Made by a program: the position numbers and the translations under genes
Notes under the pieces: model-generated
Database searches by the model: none
What the model was told of the DNA's origin: nothing
Seen by the model: only the letters and a program-made list of their open reading frames with translations
DNA from: Nostoc sp. HK-01
Lineage (GTDB): Bacteria; Cyanobacteriota; Cyanobacteriia; Cyanobacteriales; Nostocaceae
DNA length: 64,000 bases
Reading direction: 5' to 3'
NCBI GenBank assembly: GCA_003990705.1
Contig: AP018318.1
Location: 4,529,501 to 4,593,500, forward strand
Shown: positions 35,897 to 45,700 of the stretch, piece after piece
Layout of the letters: each line of letters opens with the position of its first letter
Numbering within the stretch: position 1 is the first letter of the stretch

Positions 35897-37999
35897 CTAA
35901 GTAATTGCTACAGACGGTGGTAGTTTTAAAACGCTCGTAACTACGTTAATTAAATTCTCAGGGTCAATCGGTTTAGTTAAGTAATGTTGAAAACCAGCTG
36001 CGAGAATTTTTAAGCGGTCTTCTTCGCGGGAAAATGCAGTTAGAGCGATCGCGGGAATGCTCCCCCCATTTTCCGGTGCTAAAGCGCGGATTGTTTGGAT
36101 TAAATTATAACTATCTTGACCTGATATACTGATGTCGCTAACCAGAATATCAGGTTTTGTTTGTTCGATGATTGCCAATGCTGTATCAACTGATGCCACG
36201 GCTGTAGCATTTGCACCATACTCTTCAAACATAAATGCTAAAAAATTTCGGCTATCGGTTTGATCATCTACAACCAATACTTTCAATCCAGCTAAAGGTG
36301 TAGTAGCAGCTGTACAAGAAGGAGAATTTTCGGCTTTACCATCAAGACTGTTGCTTGGCATTAATGGGAGTCTCAAGGTAAAAGTTGCGCCCTGACCTTT
36401 ACCTGGGCTGTCTGCGAGAATTATCCCGTTGTGCAGTTCTACCAAATGTCGGACAATTGCTAGTCCTAAGCCTAACCCATTGTGCGATCGCGTGGTGGTA
36501 CTGTCTGCCTGGCGAAATCTTTCAAATACTTTGGGTAAAAAATCTGGTTCGATACCAATACCTGTATCAATTACTTGAATTTGAGCATAGGAAGATGTAA
36601 AAAATCGTATGGGAGACAAGCCAGAGGAAATGACAATTTCCTCTGATGGGAATTCTCCCCCAGGCTCCTGATCTCTGTGCTGCATCAATTCTAGATGGAC
36701 TGCAACGTTACCGTCTTTAGGTGTAAACTTAATTGCATTAGTTAAAAGATTCCAGACTACTTGCTGCAACCGTACTGGATCACCGCAAACTGAACCAATA
36801 GAAGAATCGAGAATTGTGTTGATTTGAATATGTTTAGCTTCTGCTAAGGGACGCACCGCTTCTAGGGCTGCTTCCATCACAGCACTTAAGTTCACCGCAC
36901 ATAAATTCAGTTTTAGCTGACCGCGAATAATCCGCGATACATCTAAAATATCTTCAATTAATTGCACCTGAGATGTAGCATTGCGTTCAATTGCTTCTAA
37001 AGCCTTAGCTGTCGCTTTATCATCCAGTTTTTTAGAACGCAGAATTTTTGACCAGCCTAGCATCGAAGTCAAAGGTGTGCGGAGTTCATGAGACAGCACC
37101 GCCAGAAACTCATCCTTCATCCGATTTGCGGCTTCTGCTTCTTGTCTGGCTGTTTGTTCTCGAATGATTTGAGTGCGAACTTCTTCAGCTTGCTTGCGTT
37201 CGGTGATATCTTCAAGAGTTCCGACATAGCCAAGTAATTTCCCTTGAGCCGAAACCATACGTGATGAACGCACCTGTACCCAGCGGTGTCCACCATTAGC
37301 TGTGAGAAATTGAAAATCTTCCGAATAGTTTTGGCTACCTATATCAAGATATTTATTCCAACTAGCGATCGCGCGTTCTTGGTCATCTGGATGGACAAAT
37401 TCTAGCCATTGTTTTTCTAAACTTTCTACTGTATTTAAACCACAAATTGCCTGATAGTGAGGATTAGTATATCTACATTTGCCCTCTGTATCCATTTCAA
37501 AAATCCCTACAGGAGAACAAGTGCTAAGGGAGCGAAATCGCTCTTCACTTTGCCGTAGTTCTGCATTAACAGCTGCTAGTTGAGTTGCTTGTTCTTTAAT
37601 GGCTTGAGTTTTTTTAAACAGCTCAACAAAGACTGTAACTTTCGATATTAATATGTTCGTATCTATGGGTTTAAGCAAATAATCAACAGCGCCCAGAGCA
37701 TAGCCTTTAAATAGCATTTGATCACTAGTGCTAAAGGCTGTCAGAAAAATAATTGGAGTTTGTAGCGATCGCTCTCGACTACGAATCAGGTTGGCAGTTT
37801 CAAAGCCATCCATTCCTGGCATTTGCACATCCAGCAAAATTACCGCAAAATCTTGATGCAGAAGACACCGCAAAGCTTCGGCTCCAGACGTGGCTTTTAC
37901 TAACTTTTCTCCCAGTCTTTCTAAAATTGCTTCTAATGCCAACAAATTTTCTAGTTTGTCATCTACCAAAAGGATGTTGACTTGCGGTTCAGGCTGCAT
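35897..37999 (-). CDS. Hybrid sensor histidine kinase with two receiver domains and PAS
   Basis: A 700-residue soluble two-component protein. The order is: receiver (residues about 7-120, phosphoacceptor Asp in ILLDVQMPGMDG), coiled-coil, PAS/PAC domain (about 153-275), HisKA dimerisation with the phosphorylated His in LAVLSHELRTPLTSMLG (about 308), HATPase_c (N box NLLTNAIKFTP, G1 DTGIGIEPD, G2 GLGLGLAI), then a second receiver (about 575-690, motif ILVSDISIS) before the C-terminus. No membrane segment is present, so the signal is cytoplasmic or relayed by the first receiver. The ATG start is at 37999. It stands alone. Confidence 0.92.
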   Translation of the reverse strand: MQPEPQVNILLVDDKLENLLALEAILERLGEKLVKATSGAEALRCLLHQDFAVILLDVQMPGMDGFETANLIRSRERSLQTPIIFLTAFSTSDQMLFKGYALGAVDYLLKPIDTNILISKVTVFVELFKKTQAIKEQATQLAAVNAELRQSEERFRSLSTCSPVGIFEMDTEGKCRYTNPHYQAICGLNTVESLEKQWLEFVHPDDQERAIASWNKYLDIGSQNYSEDFQFLTANGGHRWVQVRSSRMVSAQGKLLGYVGTLEDITERKQAEEVRTQIIREQTARQEAEAANRMKDEFLAVLSHELRTPLTSMLGWSKILRSKKLDDKATAKALEAIERNATSQVQLIEDILDVSRIIRGQLKLNLCAVNLSAVMEAALEAVRPLAEAKHIQINTILDSSIGSVCGDPVRLQQVVWNLLTNAIKFTPKDGNVAVHLELMQHRDQEPGGEFPSEEIVISSGLSPIRFFTSSYAQIQVIDTGIGIEPDFLPKVFERFRQADSTTTRSHNGLGLGLAIVRHLVELHNGIILADSPGKGQGATFTLRLPLMPSNSLDGKAENSPSCTAATTPLAGLKVLVVDDQTDSRNFLAFMFEEYGANATAVASVDTALAIIEQTKPDILVSDISISGQDSYNLIQTIRALAPENGGSIPAIALTAFSREEDRLKILAAGFQHYLTKPIDPENLINVVTSVLKLPPSVAIT

Positions 38000-38139
38000 G
38001 ATTTTATCGCACTGTAGTTCTTTTCTGTTCTAGGTTTCAATCTCTTTAAAGGGGATTGCTTGAATTATTATGACACGACAAAGTTTCTGTCATTTGTCAT
38101 TTGTCAACGGTCAATAGTCAAAAGCCTGAAGCATGAAAT

Positions 38140-38181
38140 TTCATACTTCAGACTTGACACTTTATACTTCAGACTTCTCAC
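38140..38181. repeat. Heptanucleotide tandem repeat (6 units)
   Basis: Six in-register heptamers: TTCATAC, TTCAGAC, TTGACAC, TTTATAC, TTCAGAC and TTCTCAC. They sit between the hybrid kinase and the end of the permease gene. Confidence 0.7.
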
Positions 38182-38187
38182 TTCCCT

Positions 38188-39306
38188 TTATCTTTGTAAA
38201 CTGCGGGGATCTAGAGCATCTCTTAAGCCATCACCTAGTAAATTAAATGCTAATACTGTCAAAATAATTAGTACTGCTGGCGGCCAGATTAACCAAGGTT
38301 GGAGTACCAAAATTGAAGCATTACTGGCTAGGGTAAGCATATTACCCCAAGAAGGATCTGGCTGTTGAATTCCTAACCCAATTAAACTTAAAACGGCTTC
38401 AGCACTAATAAAACTAGGAACTGATAAGGTTGCAGAAATAATTACATAAGTAGCAGTTTGCGGCAGAACATGACGAACAATAATGTAAAGCGGATTTCCA
38501 CCCATTGCGCGTGCAGCTTGAACAAATTCCCGTTCTTTAATAGAAAGTACTTGTCCTCGAATTACTCTAGCTAAACCAGCCCAACTAATCACAGAAGTAA
38601 TAATAACAATTAATAAAAAGCGCTGGGTACTACTTAAGCCAGGTGGTAAAACTGCACCTAATGTCACCAACAGATAAATACTGGGGAAAGTCATCAGAAC
38701 TTCTGCAAAACGCATGATGACACTATCGAGCCAACCACCAAAATAACCCGAAATCCCACCCAGCAGTAGACCAAGAGGGAAAGTAAAAACTACACCGATA
38801 ATCCCAATAAACAAACTAATGCGGCCGCCATGTAGCAATCGACTGAATTGATCACGTCCTTGATCATCAGTGCCAAAAATGTTTAATCTTACGCCATTAT
38901 CTGCACCAAATAAATGCCAATTTAACGGAATTCCCGGAAAAATGGTGACTTCATCCCATTTTGGTGGTAGTGGTAAACTCAGCTGTAATAGATGGTATTC
39001 CGGCCCAGATACAAATAAACGTAAAGGAGAGGGCTTAGTAAAATCTACAATTAACTGGCGATCGCCTGTATTTATATCAGTATTACCTTGAGTTGTGGGG
39101 TAAATATGCGGGCCGATAAATTTCTTGGAAGACTGGGAAACCCAATAAATTTTTGTTGGTGGTAGCAGTGAACCATTTGGCTGTGAAATATATGGGTCGT
39201 AAGGAGCAACGAAATCTGCTGCAATCACCGCTACATAGAAAATTAACAGCAAAATTGCTCCAAATCGCGCCAAAGGATTTTTCTTAAGTCTTTGCCACCA
39301 ATTCAT
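38188..39306 (-). CDS. ABC transporter permease, DppC/OppC type
   Basis: A 372-residue inner-membrane permease of the Opp/Dpp (peptide/nickel) importer family. TM1 lies at about residues 12-31 with the OppC_N motif. It is followed by an unusually long periplasmic segment (about 33-160), including the IFGTDDQGRDQFSRLLHGGRISL block. The remaining five helices contain the EAA loop VQAARAMGGNPLYIIVRHVLPQ that contacts the ATPase. No partner permease, ATPase or binding protein is adjacent, a common situation in cyanobacteria. The substrate is unknown. Heptamer repeats flank both ends of the gene. Confidence 0.9.
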   Translation of the reverse strand: MNWWQRLKKNPLARFGAILLLIFYVAVIAADFVAPYDPYISQPNGSLLPPTKIYWVSQSSKKFIGPHIYPTTQGNTDINTGDRQLIVDFTKPSPLRLFVSGPEYHLLQLSLPLPPKWDEVTIFPGIPLNWHLFGADNGVRLNIFGTDDQGRDQFSRLLHGGRISLFIGIIGVVFTFPLGLLLGGISGYFGGWLDSVIMRFAEVLMTFPSIYLLVTLGAVLPPGLSSTQRFLLIVIITSVISWAGLARVIRGQVLSIKEREFVQAARAMGGNPLYIIVRHVLPQTATYVIISATLSVPSFISAEAVLSLIGLGIQQPDPSWGNMLTLASNASILVLQPWLIWPPAVLIILTVLAFNLLGDGLRDALDPRSLQR

Positions 39307-39313
39307 AGTTTCT

Positions 39314-39348
39314 AGTCAATAGTCAATAGTCAATAGTCAATAGTCAAG
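39314..39348. repeat. Heptanucleotide tandem repeat AGTCAAT
   Basis: Four AGTCAAT units and a fifth, AGTCAAG. The last unit continues to AGTCAAGGG, which is the reverse complement of CCCTTGACT at 39420-39428, so the short gap between the permease and HD genes can form a hairpin. Confidence 0.75.
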
Positions 39349-39426
39349 GGTTAAATGTTATTAGTCAATAGTTAAACGTCAAACTTTATTTATTTTGACT
39401 TTGGACTTTGGACTGTTGACCCTTGA

Positions 39427-40302
39427 CTAAGCATGTAACTGCTCAATCATGTACAGATGTTCTTCTTGACTTTTTTCGTGTTCCACAACAAATACATTCG
39501 AGTAGAGATTCGCCATCACTTGTTTGCCTTGTTGGGTGAGCGATAAGTAGCGCAGACTATCCTTAATATAAGGATGAACACCATTCCAGTAAAATTTGGC
39601 GTAATTTTTGCGTAAATCGGCTGGGGTTTCATAGCCTAAGACTTTATTCATCCCAGTTTCTTCAAATTCGTAGAATAAAGAGGTAATTTTTTTCAAATAA
39701 CGGGGGTCACTTAATTGTCCAATTAAATCAGCAGCCCGTACTAAGCCAGCAAAGTTAACAGTATCTTGATGATCTTCTGCTTTGGGTACGGGAAAGCGAG
39801 TCCATTCAATATTACTTTTAATGACTTCACCATCTATGAGCTTGTGACCACCGAAACGCTCATCAATGAACAGCTTGGCTCGATCAACATGATAAGGTGT
39901 CAGACTGGCATCAGAAGCACCAGGATGCAGGGAAATCATTCTGCCATTTTTACCTGTAGCATATAAGCCTGATGCTTCTTGGTCTTGGCGGCAAACTCCT
40001 TTGACATAACCAATATCATGACAGACCAAGGAGATAATAAAGTGCAACCAATCTTCACTAGAAACACCACCTTCTCGGATGTGTTTGCCACGGAGAATTT
40101 CTTGCCCTACTAAGGTAACTAAAATAGAGTGTTCGACATTATGGTACAAGGCATCACTATTGGCAATATTTTCCAACGCCATACTTCCAGCCCAGGCTAT
40201 GATGTCTTGATAATCATTTTTTAGGCAGCCGTATGTGCGACTGTAGCCTTCTCGAATTTGCTTGACAAAAGCATCAATTAAAATTTCAGTGGCGTTGAAC
40301 AT
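39427..40302 (-). CDS. HD-domain metal-dependent phosphohydrolase
   Basis: A 291-residue protein of the HD superfamily (metal-dependent phosphohydrolases and nucleases). The metal-site motifs are YHNVEHS near residue 53 and the HD pair in LVCHDIGYVKG near residue 95. A later His-containing region is also present (LISLHPGASDASLTPYHVDRAKLFIDERFGG). The substrate (cyclic nucleotide or nucleotide phosphate) is unknown. The protein is close to ones annotated as metal-dependent phosphohydrolase in Nostoc. There is no signal peptide. The start is ATG at 40302 in a gap upstream of the efflux operon. Confidence 0.85.
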   Translation of the reverse strand: MFNATEILIDAFVKQIREGYSRTYGCLKNDYQDIIAWAGSMALENIANSDALYHNVEHSILVTLVGQEILRGKHIREGGVSSEDWLHFIISLVCHDIGYVKGVCRQDQEASGLYATGKNGRMISLHPGASDASLTPYHVDRAKLFIDERFGGHKLIDGEVIKSNIEWTRFPVPKAEDHQDTVNFAGLVRAADLIGQLSDPRYLKKITSLFYEFEETGMNKVLGYETPADLRKNYAKFYWNGVHPYIKDSLRYLSLTQQGKQVMANLYSNVFVVEHEKSQEEHLYMIEQLHA

Positions 40303-40807
40303 ATTTGGTTGCTCAGTTCAGATAAAAATATCTCTTGTTTGTTATTAAGAATGCCAACATCAAGGCTTGAGTAAGTGTTTGCAGGTATTTTTATCCTTTT
40401 TAACTTAAATAAGGGTGTGAATGCTACTCGCCTTGAAATCTTGATCACATGATAGGCTATGGTTTCTTAGTTCACTGCCAACAGATGTAATTTGGCGTAT
40501 CCTACGTTCATCAGTTTTCCATATTTATACTCACAATGAAGTGATCTGCATACAAAGGATGTGTGACACTAACAAGAGTTATTGAGTGAGAAAAATCTCC
40601 TGTCATATTGATGAACAATATTTACGTATAATCACTTATTTTTATTTTTATTTCTAATAAAAAACATGACTTGTGTCATGGTTATCATATTGGGGATTAT
40701 TACAGTCAAATTTTGAGATGTAAGTCAGATTTAATATATGGTAATTAGTCTCAAACTTTCTTAAAAATAACCAGCAGTTGTGTGTTTCCAGAGTGGAGGT
40801 GCGTCTC
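40303..40807. promoter_or_regulatory. Promoter region of the efflux operon with a short palindrome
   Basis: The 505 bases between the divergent HD and adaptor genes contain no gene. A 6-bp inverted repeat, CATGAC-ttgt-GTCATG (40665-40680), lies about 130 bases before the adaptor start and could be an operator. Confidence 0.35.
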
Positions 40808-42256
40808 GTGAGTGACGAAAGTATGCCAGAACTAAGGCGAGAAGAAAATGTAGCGGATGAACAGCAGGCAAAGCAGCAAACCCGCCCGTGGCTAACACCG
40901 ATGTTTGTTGGTATTGGCTTGGGTCTAGCGATCGCCCTAGGCGGTCTAGGGGTGTTAACTCAATTGCCACCACGTCAACAAAAAGCTGTGGCAGATAAAG
41001 TCCCGCCTCAAGCTAATCCAGTAATGACGGTGACTGTCGCCCCAGTACAAGCTACGCGTGTTTCTCGCACATTCAATACTACAGGCACAATCGCCGCCCG
41101 CGATTTAATTCCGGTGCTACCCCAAGCGAATGGTTTGCAAGTCAAAATCATTCCTGAAGATATTAAAGAAGGTACTTATGTCAAAAAAGGTCAAGTTCTG
41201 GCAATTTTAGATGATTCTATGCTGCAAGCTCAAATGAGTGGAGCCAGAGCCGAGATAGAATCTAAACAAGCTGATGTCGGTTCCAGACAGGCAAGTATGG
41301 TTTCCCAGGAAGCCACTGTAGAATCTTATCAGGCAATAGTGCGGCAAAAAAAAGCCGATTTAGCACAAGCCAAGGCTAAGTTAGAAGAAGCCCAAAAGAA
41401 TTATCTGCGTTATCGCAAATTGGCAATTGCTGGGGCAATTAGTCTGCAAGAACTTGATACTCGCGCCTACACAGTTAAAACAGCCGTCGAAGTTGTACGT
41501 GTTGCCGAAGAAAACATTCGTGGCGCTCAAGCTAATGTTCTCAGCGCCCAAGCTAATACAGGCAGTGCCGAAGCAAATATTTATAAAGCTAAGGCAGATG
41601 TGCGTAGCAGCGTAGCTAAAGCAATACAATTACAAACACAGTTAAAACAAACTGTAGTTCGCGCCCCAATTTCGGGAATTGTGGCGGAGAAATTAGCCAG
41701 AATTGGTGATGTGACAGGTATACCACCACAAACCCAAGTTGGCACTGTGATTGGGGGAACACAAAAACTATTTTCGATTATTCGAGATGGCAGATTAGAA
41801 CTTCAGGCAGATGTTCCAGAAATTCAATTACCACAAGTAGAAATTGGTGCGGCTGTGCAAATTTCCTCAGATATTGATAGTCGCGTGCAGTTGCAAGGCA
41901 GAGTGAGAGAAATACAACCGCTAGTGAACGATAAACGACGAGAAGCAACTGTCAAAATTGACTTACCATTAACCAATTTACTCAGACCAGGGATGTTTGC
42001 CCGCGCGGCGATTACGACAAATAGCGCGATCGCAATGGTAGTCCCCCAAAAAGCAGTGCAACCCCAAGCTGATGGTAGTGCAATGATATTCACCCTCTCC
42101 GGTGATGATCTAGTTCGTAGTCAGAAAATTGAGGTCGGAGAACCAATTAATAGCGAACTCGTAGAAATTAAAAATGGTTTGCAATTAGGCGATCGCGTCA
42201 TCATTGATGGTGCAGGTTATCTCAAAGATGGCGATCGGGTGAGAGTTAGTCAATAG
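40808..42256 (+). CDS. RND efflux periplasmic adaptor (HlyD/MFP family)
   Basis: A membrane-fusion protein of about 482 residues that links the RND pump to the outer membrane. The GTG at 40808 is chosen because GGAGG lies 8 bases upstream; a TTG at 40778 is less likely. A single membrane anchor near residues 30-52 (PMFVGIGLGLAIALGGLGVL) is followed by the lipoyl-like half (VKKGQVLAILDDSMLQAQ), a long Ala/Gln/Lys-rich coiled-coil hairpin (residues about 135-265) and the second lipoyl half plus beta-barrel (VRAPISGIVAEKLARIGDV...). The pump gene follows 133 bases downstream, separated by heptamer repeats. The substrate is unknown. Confidence 0.93.
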   Translation: MSDESMPELRREENVADEQQAKQQTRPWLTPMFVGIGLGLAIALGGLGVLTQLPPRQQKAVADKVPPQANPVMTVTVAPVQATRVSRTFNTTGTIAARDLIPVLPQANGLQVKIIPEDIKEGTYVKKGQVLAILDDSMLQAQMSGARAEIESKQADVGSRQASMVSQEATVESYQAIVRQKKADLAQAKAKLEEAQKNYLRYRKLAIAGAISLQELDTRAYTVKTAVEVVRVAEENIRGAQANVLSAQANTGSAEANIYKAKADVRSSVAKAIQLQTQLKQTVVRAPISGIVAEKLARIGDVTGIPPQTQVGTVIGGTQKLFSIIRDGRLELQADVPEIQLPQVEIGAAVQISSDIDSRVQLQGRVREIQPLVNDKRREATVKIDLPLTNLLRPGMFARAAITTNSAIAMVVPQKAVQPQADGSAMIFTLSGDDLVRSQKIEVGEPINSELVEIKNGLQLGDRVIIDGAGYLKDGDRVRVSQ

Positions 42257-42266
42257 TCATTTGTCC

Positions 42267-42384
42267 AGGAGGCAGAAGGCAGGAGGCAGGAGGATGAAAT
42301 TTCATAGTTCATACTTCAAACTTCATACTTCATAGTTCATACTTCAAACTTCATACTTCATAGTTCATACTTCACACTTCATAC
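42267..42384. repeat. Heptanucleotide tandem repeats between adaptor and RND genes
   Basis: The first block is four units AGGAGGC/AGAAGGC/AGGAGGC/AGGAGGA (42267-42294). The second is an exact 28-bp period, made of heptamers TTCATAG, TTCATAC, TTCAAAC/TTCACAC and TTCATAC, present three times (42301-42384). The array ends 5 bases before the pump ATG. Confidence 0.9.
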
Positions 42385-42389
42385 TTCAG

Positions 42390-45300
42390 ATGTCTTTTAA
42401 TATCTCGGCTTGGTCAATCAAAAAACCAGTTCCCACCATAGTTTTATTTTTAATTTTGACAGTTGTTGGTTGGTTATCTTTCATATCTTTGGGAATTGAC
42501 ACCAACCCTAACATTGATGTGCCGGCGGTTTCGGTGACTGTTACGCAACCGGGTGCAGGGCCAGCAGAACTGGAATCGCAAGTGACGAAAAAAATTGAAG
42601 ATGCTGTCGCTGGGTTGGGCAACATCGATAATATGATTTCTACGGTGAGTGATGGCAAATCTGCCACCACGATAAATTTTATTTTAGGCACAAATAGCGA
42701 TCGCGCCACCAATGATGTGAGAAATGCGATCGCTCAAATCCGCCAAAATCTTCCCCAAGATGTCAACGACCCGATTGTCCAACGTTTAGAATTCGCTGGC
42801 GGGCCAATTATTTTTTATGCCGTCAAATCAGATCAGCGTTCTGTAGAAGAACTCAGCAACATCGTCGACCAAACTATTAGCCGCGCTTTATTAGCGGTTA
42901 AAGGTGTGGCACAAGTTAAACGCATCGGTGGCGTTGACCGCGAAATCCGCATTAACCTTGACCCTGGCCGCTTACAATCTTTAGGCATCACCGCCACCCA
43001 GGTCAACGATCAAATTCGGGCTTTAAATATCAATTTACCCGGTGGACGCGCCGAAGTTGGCGGTAGCGAACAAACAATTCGTACCCTTGGTAGTGCAGCT
43101 AGTGTTAATTTGCTGCAAACTTATGAAATTCTCCTGCCTAGTGGGGGTTCCGTACCTTTATCTAGTTTGGGGACTGTGGAAGATAAATATGCGGATGTGC
43201 GACAAACTGCCCGTTTAGATAACCAACCTGTAGTGGCTTTTCAAGTATTGCGGAGTACTGGCAGTGTGGTTGTGAGTGTAGAACAAGGGGTGAAAGCCAC
43301 AGTCGCCGAACTGCAAAAAACTTTGCCCCCAGATGTCAAGGTAGATTTAATTTTTACCAGAGCCGATATTATTCGCCAGTCTTATCAAAGCACCATTGAT
43401 GAGTTGATTCAAGCCTCGGTGTTGGCAGTGATTGTGATTTTAATCTTTTTGCGGGACTGGCGAGCTACTTTAATTACTGCCGTTGCCCTACCTTTATCGA
43501 TGATTCCGACTTTTGCAGTGCAGCAAGCGTTGGGATATACCCTCAATAATATGACTTTGTTGGCTTTGGCTTTGGCTGTAGGCAATTTAGTAGATGATGC
43601 CGTGGTCGAAATTGAAAATATGGAACGGCATATAGCGATGGGGAAATCGCCTTGGGAAGCAGCTTTTGACTCTTCTGATGAAGTGGGATTAGCTGTGATG
43701 GCAAGTTCGGCAACGATTATTGCAGTATTTCTGCCTGTGGCGTTTATGGGTGGTGTTCCTGGACAGTTTTTCCAACCCTTTGGTATGACTGTTGCCGTGT
43801 CGACAATTTTTTCCACAATGGTAGCGCGGATGATTACGCCGATGATGGGGGCGTATCTATTAAAAGAGAAGGCGCATACCCAACCTAGTGCCACCCACGC
43901 CAAACACAGATTAAGTCAAATCTTTTATCGTCAAACCACAAATCAACCAACAAAAAATCAGTTTCAGCCTTATAAATCTTTATTACAAACGGCATTACGC
44001 CATAGATTAACTACAATTGCGATCGCTATTGCGTTTTTCATCGCTAGTCTGATGTTAGTTCCCTTGATTCCCAAGGGTTTTGTCGATGATAGTGATGTGG
44101 GGATTTCTAACGTGACGATTGAAGTTCCCCCTGGTTCTACTTTGGCTGATGTGAATAAAGTAGTCACCCAAACAACAGATATTATTAAACAAAATCCAAT
44201 TGTAGAAAAGGTTTTAGCCACAGAAGAAATCAATTCAGCTACCTTGTCAATTCAGCTAAAGCCCAAGGAAGAACGCCATATTTCGCAAAAACAGTTTGAA
44301 GAACAAATCCGCCCATTATTTCAAGAAATACCAGGGGCGAGAATTAGTTTTCAAAGTCAAGGGCCGGGAGATAGTCGCAAAGGTTTATCGATTGTGCTGC
44401 GGAGTGAAAACCCCCAAGCCTTAAATCAAGCTGCGGATAACTTAGAAAAACAAATGCGTAACTTACCTGGATTAGTGGAAGTATCTTCGACTGCCAGTTT
44501 AGTTAAACCAGAAATTTTAGTTATGCCTAATCCCCAACGCGCCGCCGATTTGGGTGTAACAGTGCAAGCGATCGCCAGAACTGCATCTTTAGCTACTATT
44601 GGTGATAATGATGCCAACTTAGCTAAGTTTAACTTGAGCGATCGGCAAATCCCTATCCGGGTGCAAATCGACCCCACAGCCCGCGCAGACATCAACACGA
44701 TTAAAAATCTCCAAATCCCTAGCCAAAACGGTAGTTTAATTCCTCTCGTCGCTGTGGCAGATATCCGCTTTGGTAGTGGCCCCGCCACCATCAACCGCTA
44801 TGACCGCGCCCGTCAAGTGGCTGTAGAAGCTAACTTACAAGGTATTTCTTTAGGAGAAGCCGTCAAAGCAGTTAGTCAATTACCTGCAATGCAAAACCTG
44901 CCACCAGGAGTTGTCCAGCAACCTTCTGGTAGTGCCAAAATTATGCAAGAAATTTTTGGTCGCTTCGGCGGTGCATTAGCCCTTGCGGTGATGTGCATCT
45001 ATGCAATTTTGGTGCTGCTATATAACAACTTCCTGCATCCTTTATCAATTATGGCTGCATTACCATTTTGTTTAGGCGGTGCATTAGTAGCATTAATGGT
45101 TGCTCAAAAACCCTTGGGAATTTACGCCTTGATTGGTATCGTTTTACTTTTAGGAATTGTTACCAAAAACTCGATTCTTTTAGTAGATTACACAATCATC
45201 AATATGCAGGAAGGCAAGAAGCAACGCCAAGCCTTGATAGAAGCTGGAGTTTCTCGCTTGCGTCCTATTATGATGACTTCCTTAGCCACAATTGCTGGGA

Positions 45301-45560
45301 CGCTTCCGTTAGCATTGGGTATTGGTGCAGGTTCAGAAGTGCGCCAACCAATGGGCATTGCTATTATGGGGGGTTTTACAACTTCTACGTTGCTGACTTT
45401 GGTAGTAGTGCCAGTGATATTTAGCTATATTGACAACTTCCAGACTTGGTTTTTAAACACACTGCGTTACGGTTTTGGCAAAAAACCACCTGTGGAAGAA
45501 AGAGAAGTTAGGGGTGTGCGATCGCCAAACAACACATCTGTCTCGGAAATCCAAAACTAA
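42390..45560 (+). CDS. RND-family multidrug efflux pump (AcrB/MexB-like)
   Basis: A 1056-residue RND (HAE1) transporter, forming with the adaptor a proton-driven export pump. Twelve membrane helices are arranged as one near the N-terminus (IVLFLILTVVGWLSF) and groups after the two large periplasmic loops. The TM4 proton-relay acidic pair is in NLVDDAVVEIENMERH, and KNSILLVDYTI is the matching TM10 motif. An early conserved block (PNIDVPAVSVTVTQPGAGPAELE) matches the porter domain. There is no Shine-Dalgarno sequence before the ATG; the heptamer array is there instead. The substrate is unknown. Confidence 0.95.
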   Translation: MSFNISAWSIKKPVPTIVLFLILTVVGWLSFISLGIDTNPNIDVPAVSVTVTQPGAGPAELESQVTKKIEDAVAGLGNIDNMISTVSDGKSATTINFILGTNSDRATNDVRNAIAQIRQNLPQDVNDPIVQRLEFAGGPIIFYAVKSDQRSVEELSNIVDQTISRALLAVKGVAQVKRIGGVDREIRINLDPGRLQSLGITATQVNDQIRALNINLPGGRAEVGGSEQTIRTLGSAASVNLLQTYEILLPSGGSVPLSSLGTVEDKYADVRQTARLDNQPVVAFQVLRSTGSVVVSVEQGVKATVAELQKTLPPDVKVDLIFTRADIIRQSYQSTIDELIQASVLAVIVILIFLRDWRATLITAVALPLSMIPTFAVQQALGYTLNNMTLLALALAVGNLVDDAVVEIENMERHIAMGKSPWEAAFDSSDEVGLAVMASSATIIAVFLPVAFMGGVPGQFFQPFGMTVAVSTIFSTMVARMITPMMGAYLLKEKAHTQPSATHAKHRLSQIFYRQTTNQPTKNQFQPYKSLLQTALRHRLTTIAIAIAFFIASLMLVPLIPKGFVDDSDVGISNVTIEVPPGSTLADVNKVVTQTTDIIKQNPIVEKVLATEEINSATLSIQLKPKEERHISQKQFEEQIRPLFQEIPGARISFQSQGPGDSRKGLSIVLRSENPQALNQAADNLEKQMRNLPGLVEVSSTASLVKPEILVMPNPQRAADLGVTVQAIARTASLATIGDNDANLAKFNLSDRQIPIRVQIDPTARADINTIKNLQIPSQNGSLIPLVAVADIRFGSGPATINRYDRARQVAVEANLQGISLGEAVKAVSQLPAMQNLPPGVVQQPSGSAKIMQEIFGRFGGALALAVMCIYAILVLLYNNFLHPLSIMAALPFCLGGALVALMVAQKPLGIYALIGIVLLLGIVTKNSILLVDYTIINMQEGKKQRQALIEAGVSRLRPIMMTSLATIAGTLPLALGIGAGSEVRQPMGIAIMGGFTTSTLLTLVVVPVIFSYIDNFQTWFLNTLRYGFGKKPPVEEREVRGVRSPNNTSVSEIQN

Positions 45561-45611
45561 TCAATGTGGTATAATATCTGTTAGCTTTAACTTAGCTAAC
45601 AGTAACTATTT

Positions 45612-45683
45612 GCGGGTGTAATTCAGTGGTAGAATGTCACCTTCCCAAGGTGAACGTCGTGGGTTCGAGTCCCATCGCCCGCT
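45612..45683 (+). tRNA. tRNA-Gly (anticodon CCC)
   Basis: A complete 72-base cloverleaf. The acceptor is GCGGGTG paired with CGCCCGC (one G-U), the D stem is ATTC/GAAT, and the anticodon stem is TCACC/GGTGA with the loop TTCCCAA, giving anticodon CCC. The T arm is GTGGG-TTCGAGT-CCCAT. CCA is not encoded. It reads the glycine codon GGG. Confidence 0.95.
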
Positions 45684-45700
45684 TTCTCAAGTTTGCTTCA

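Noticed and set aside
42301-42384. Three direct 28-bp repeats looking like a mini CRISPR array
   Set aside because: The repeats are contiguous without spacers and are made of heptamers; no cas genes are near.
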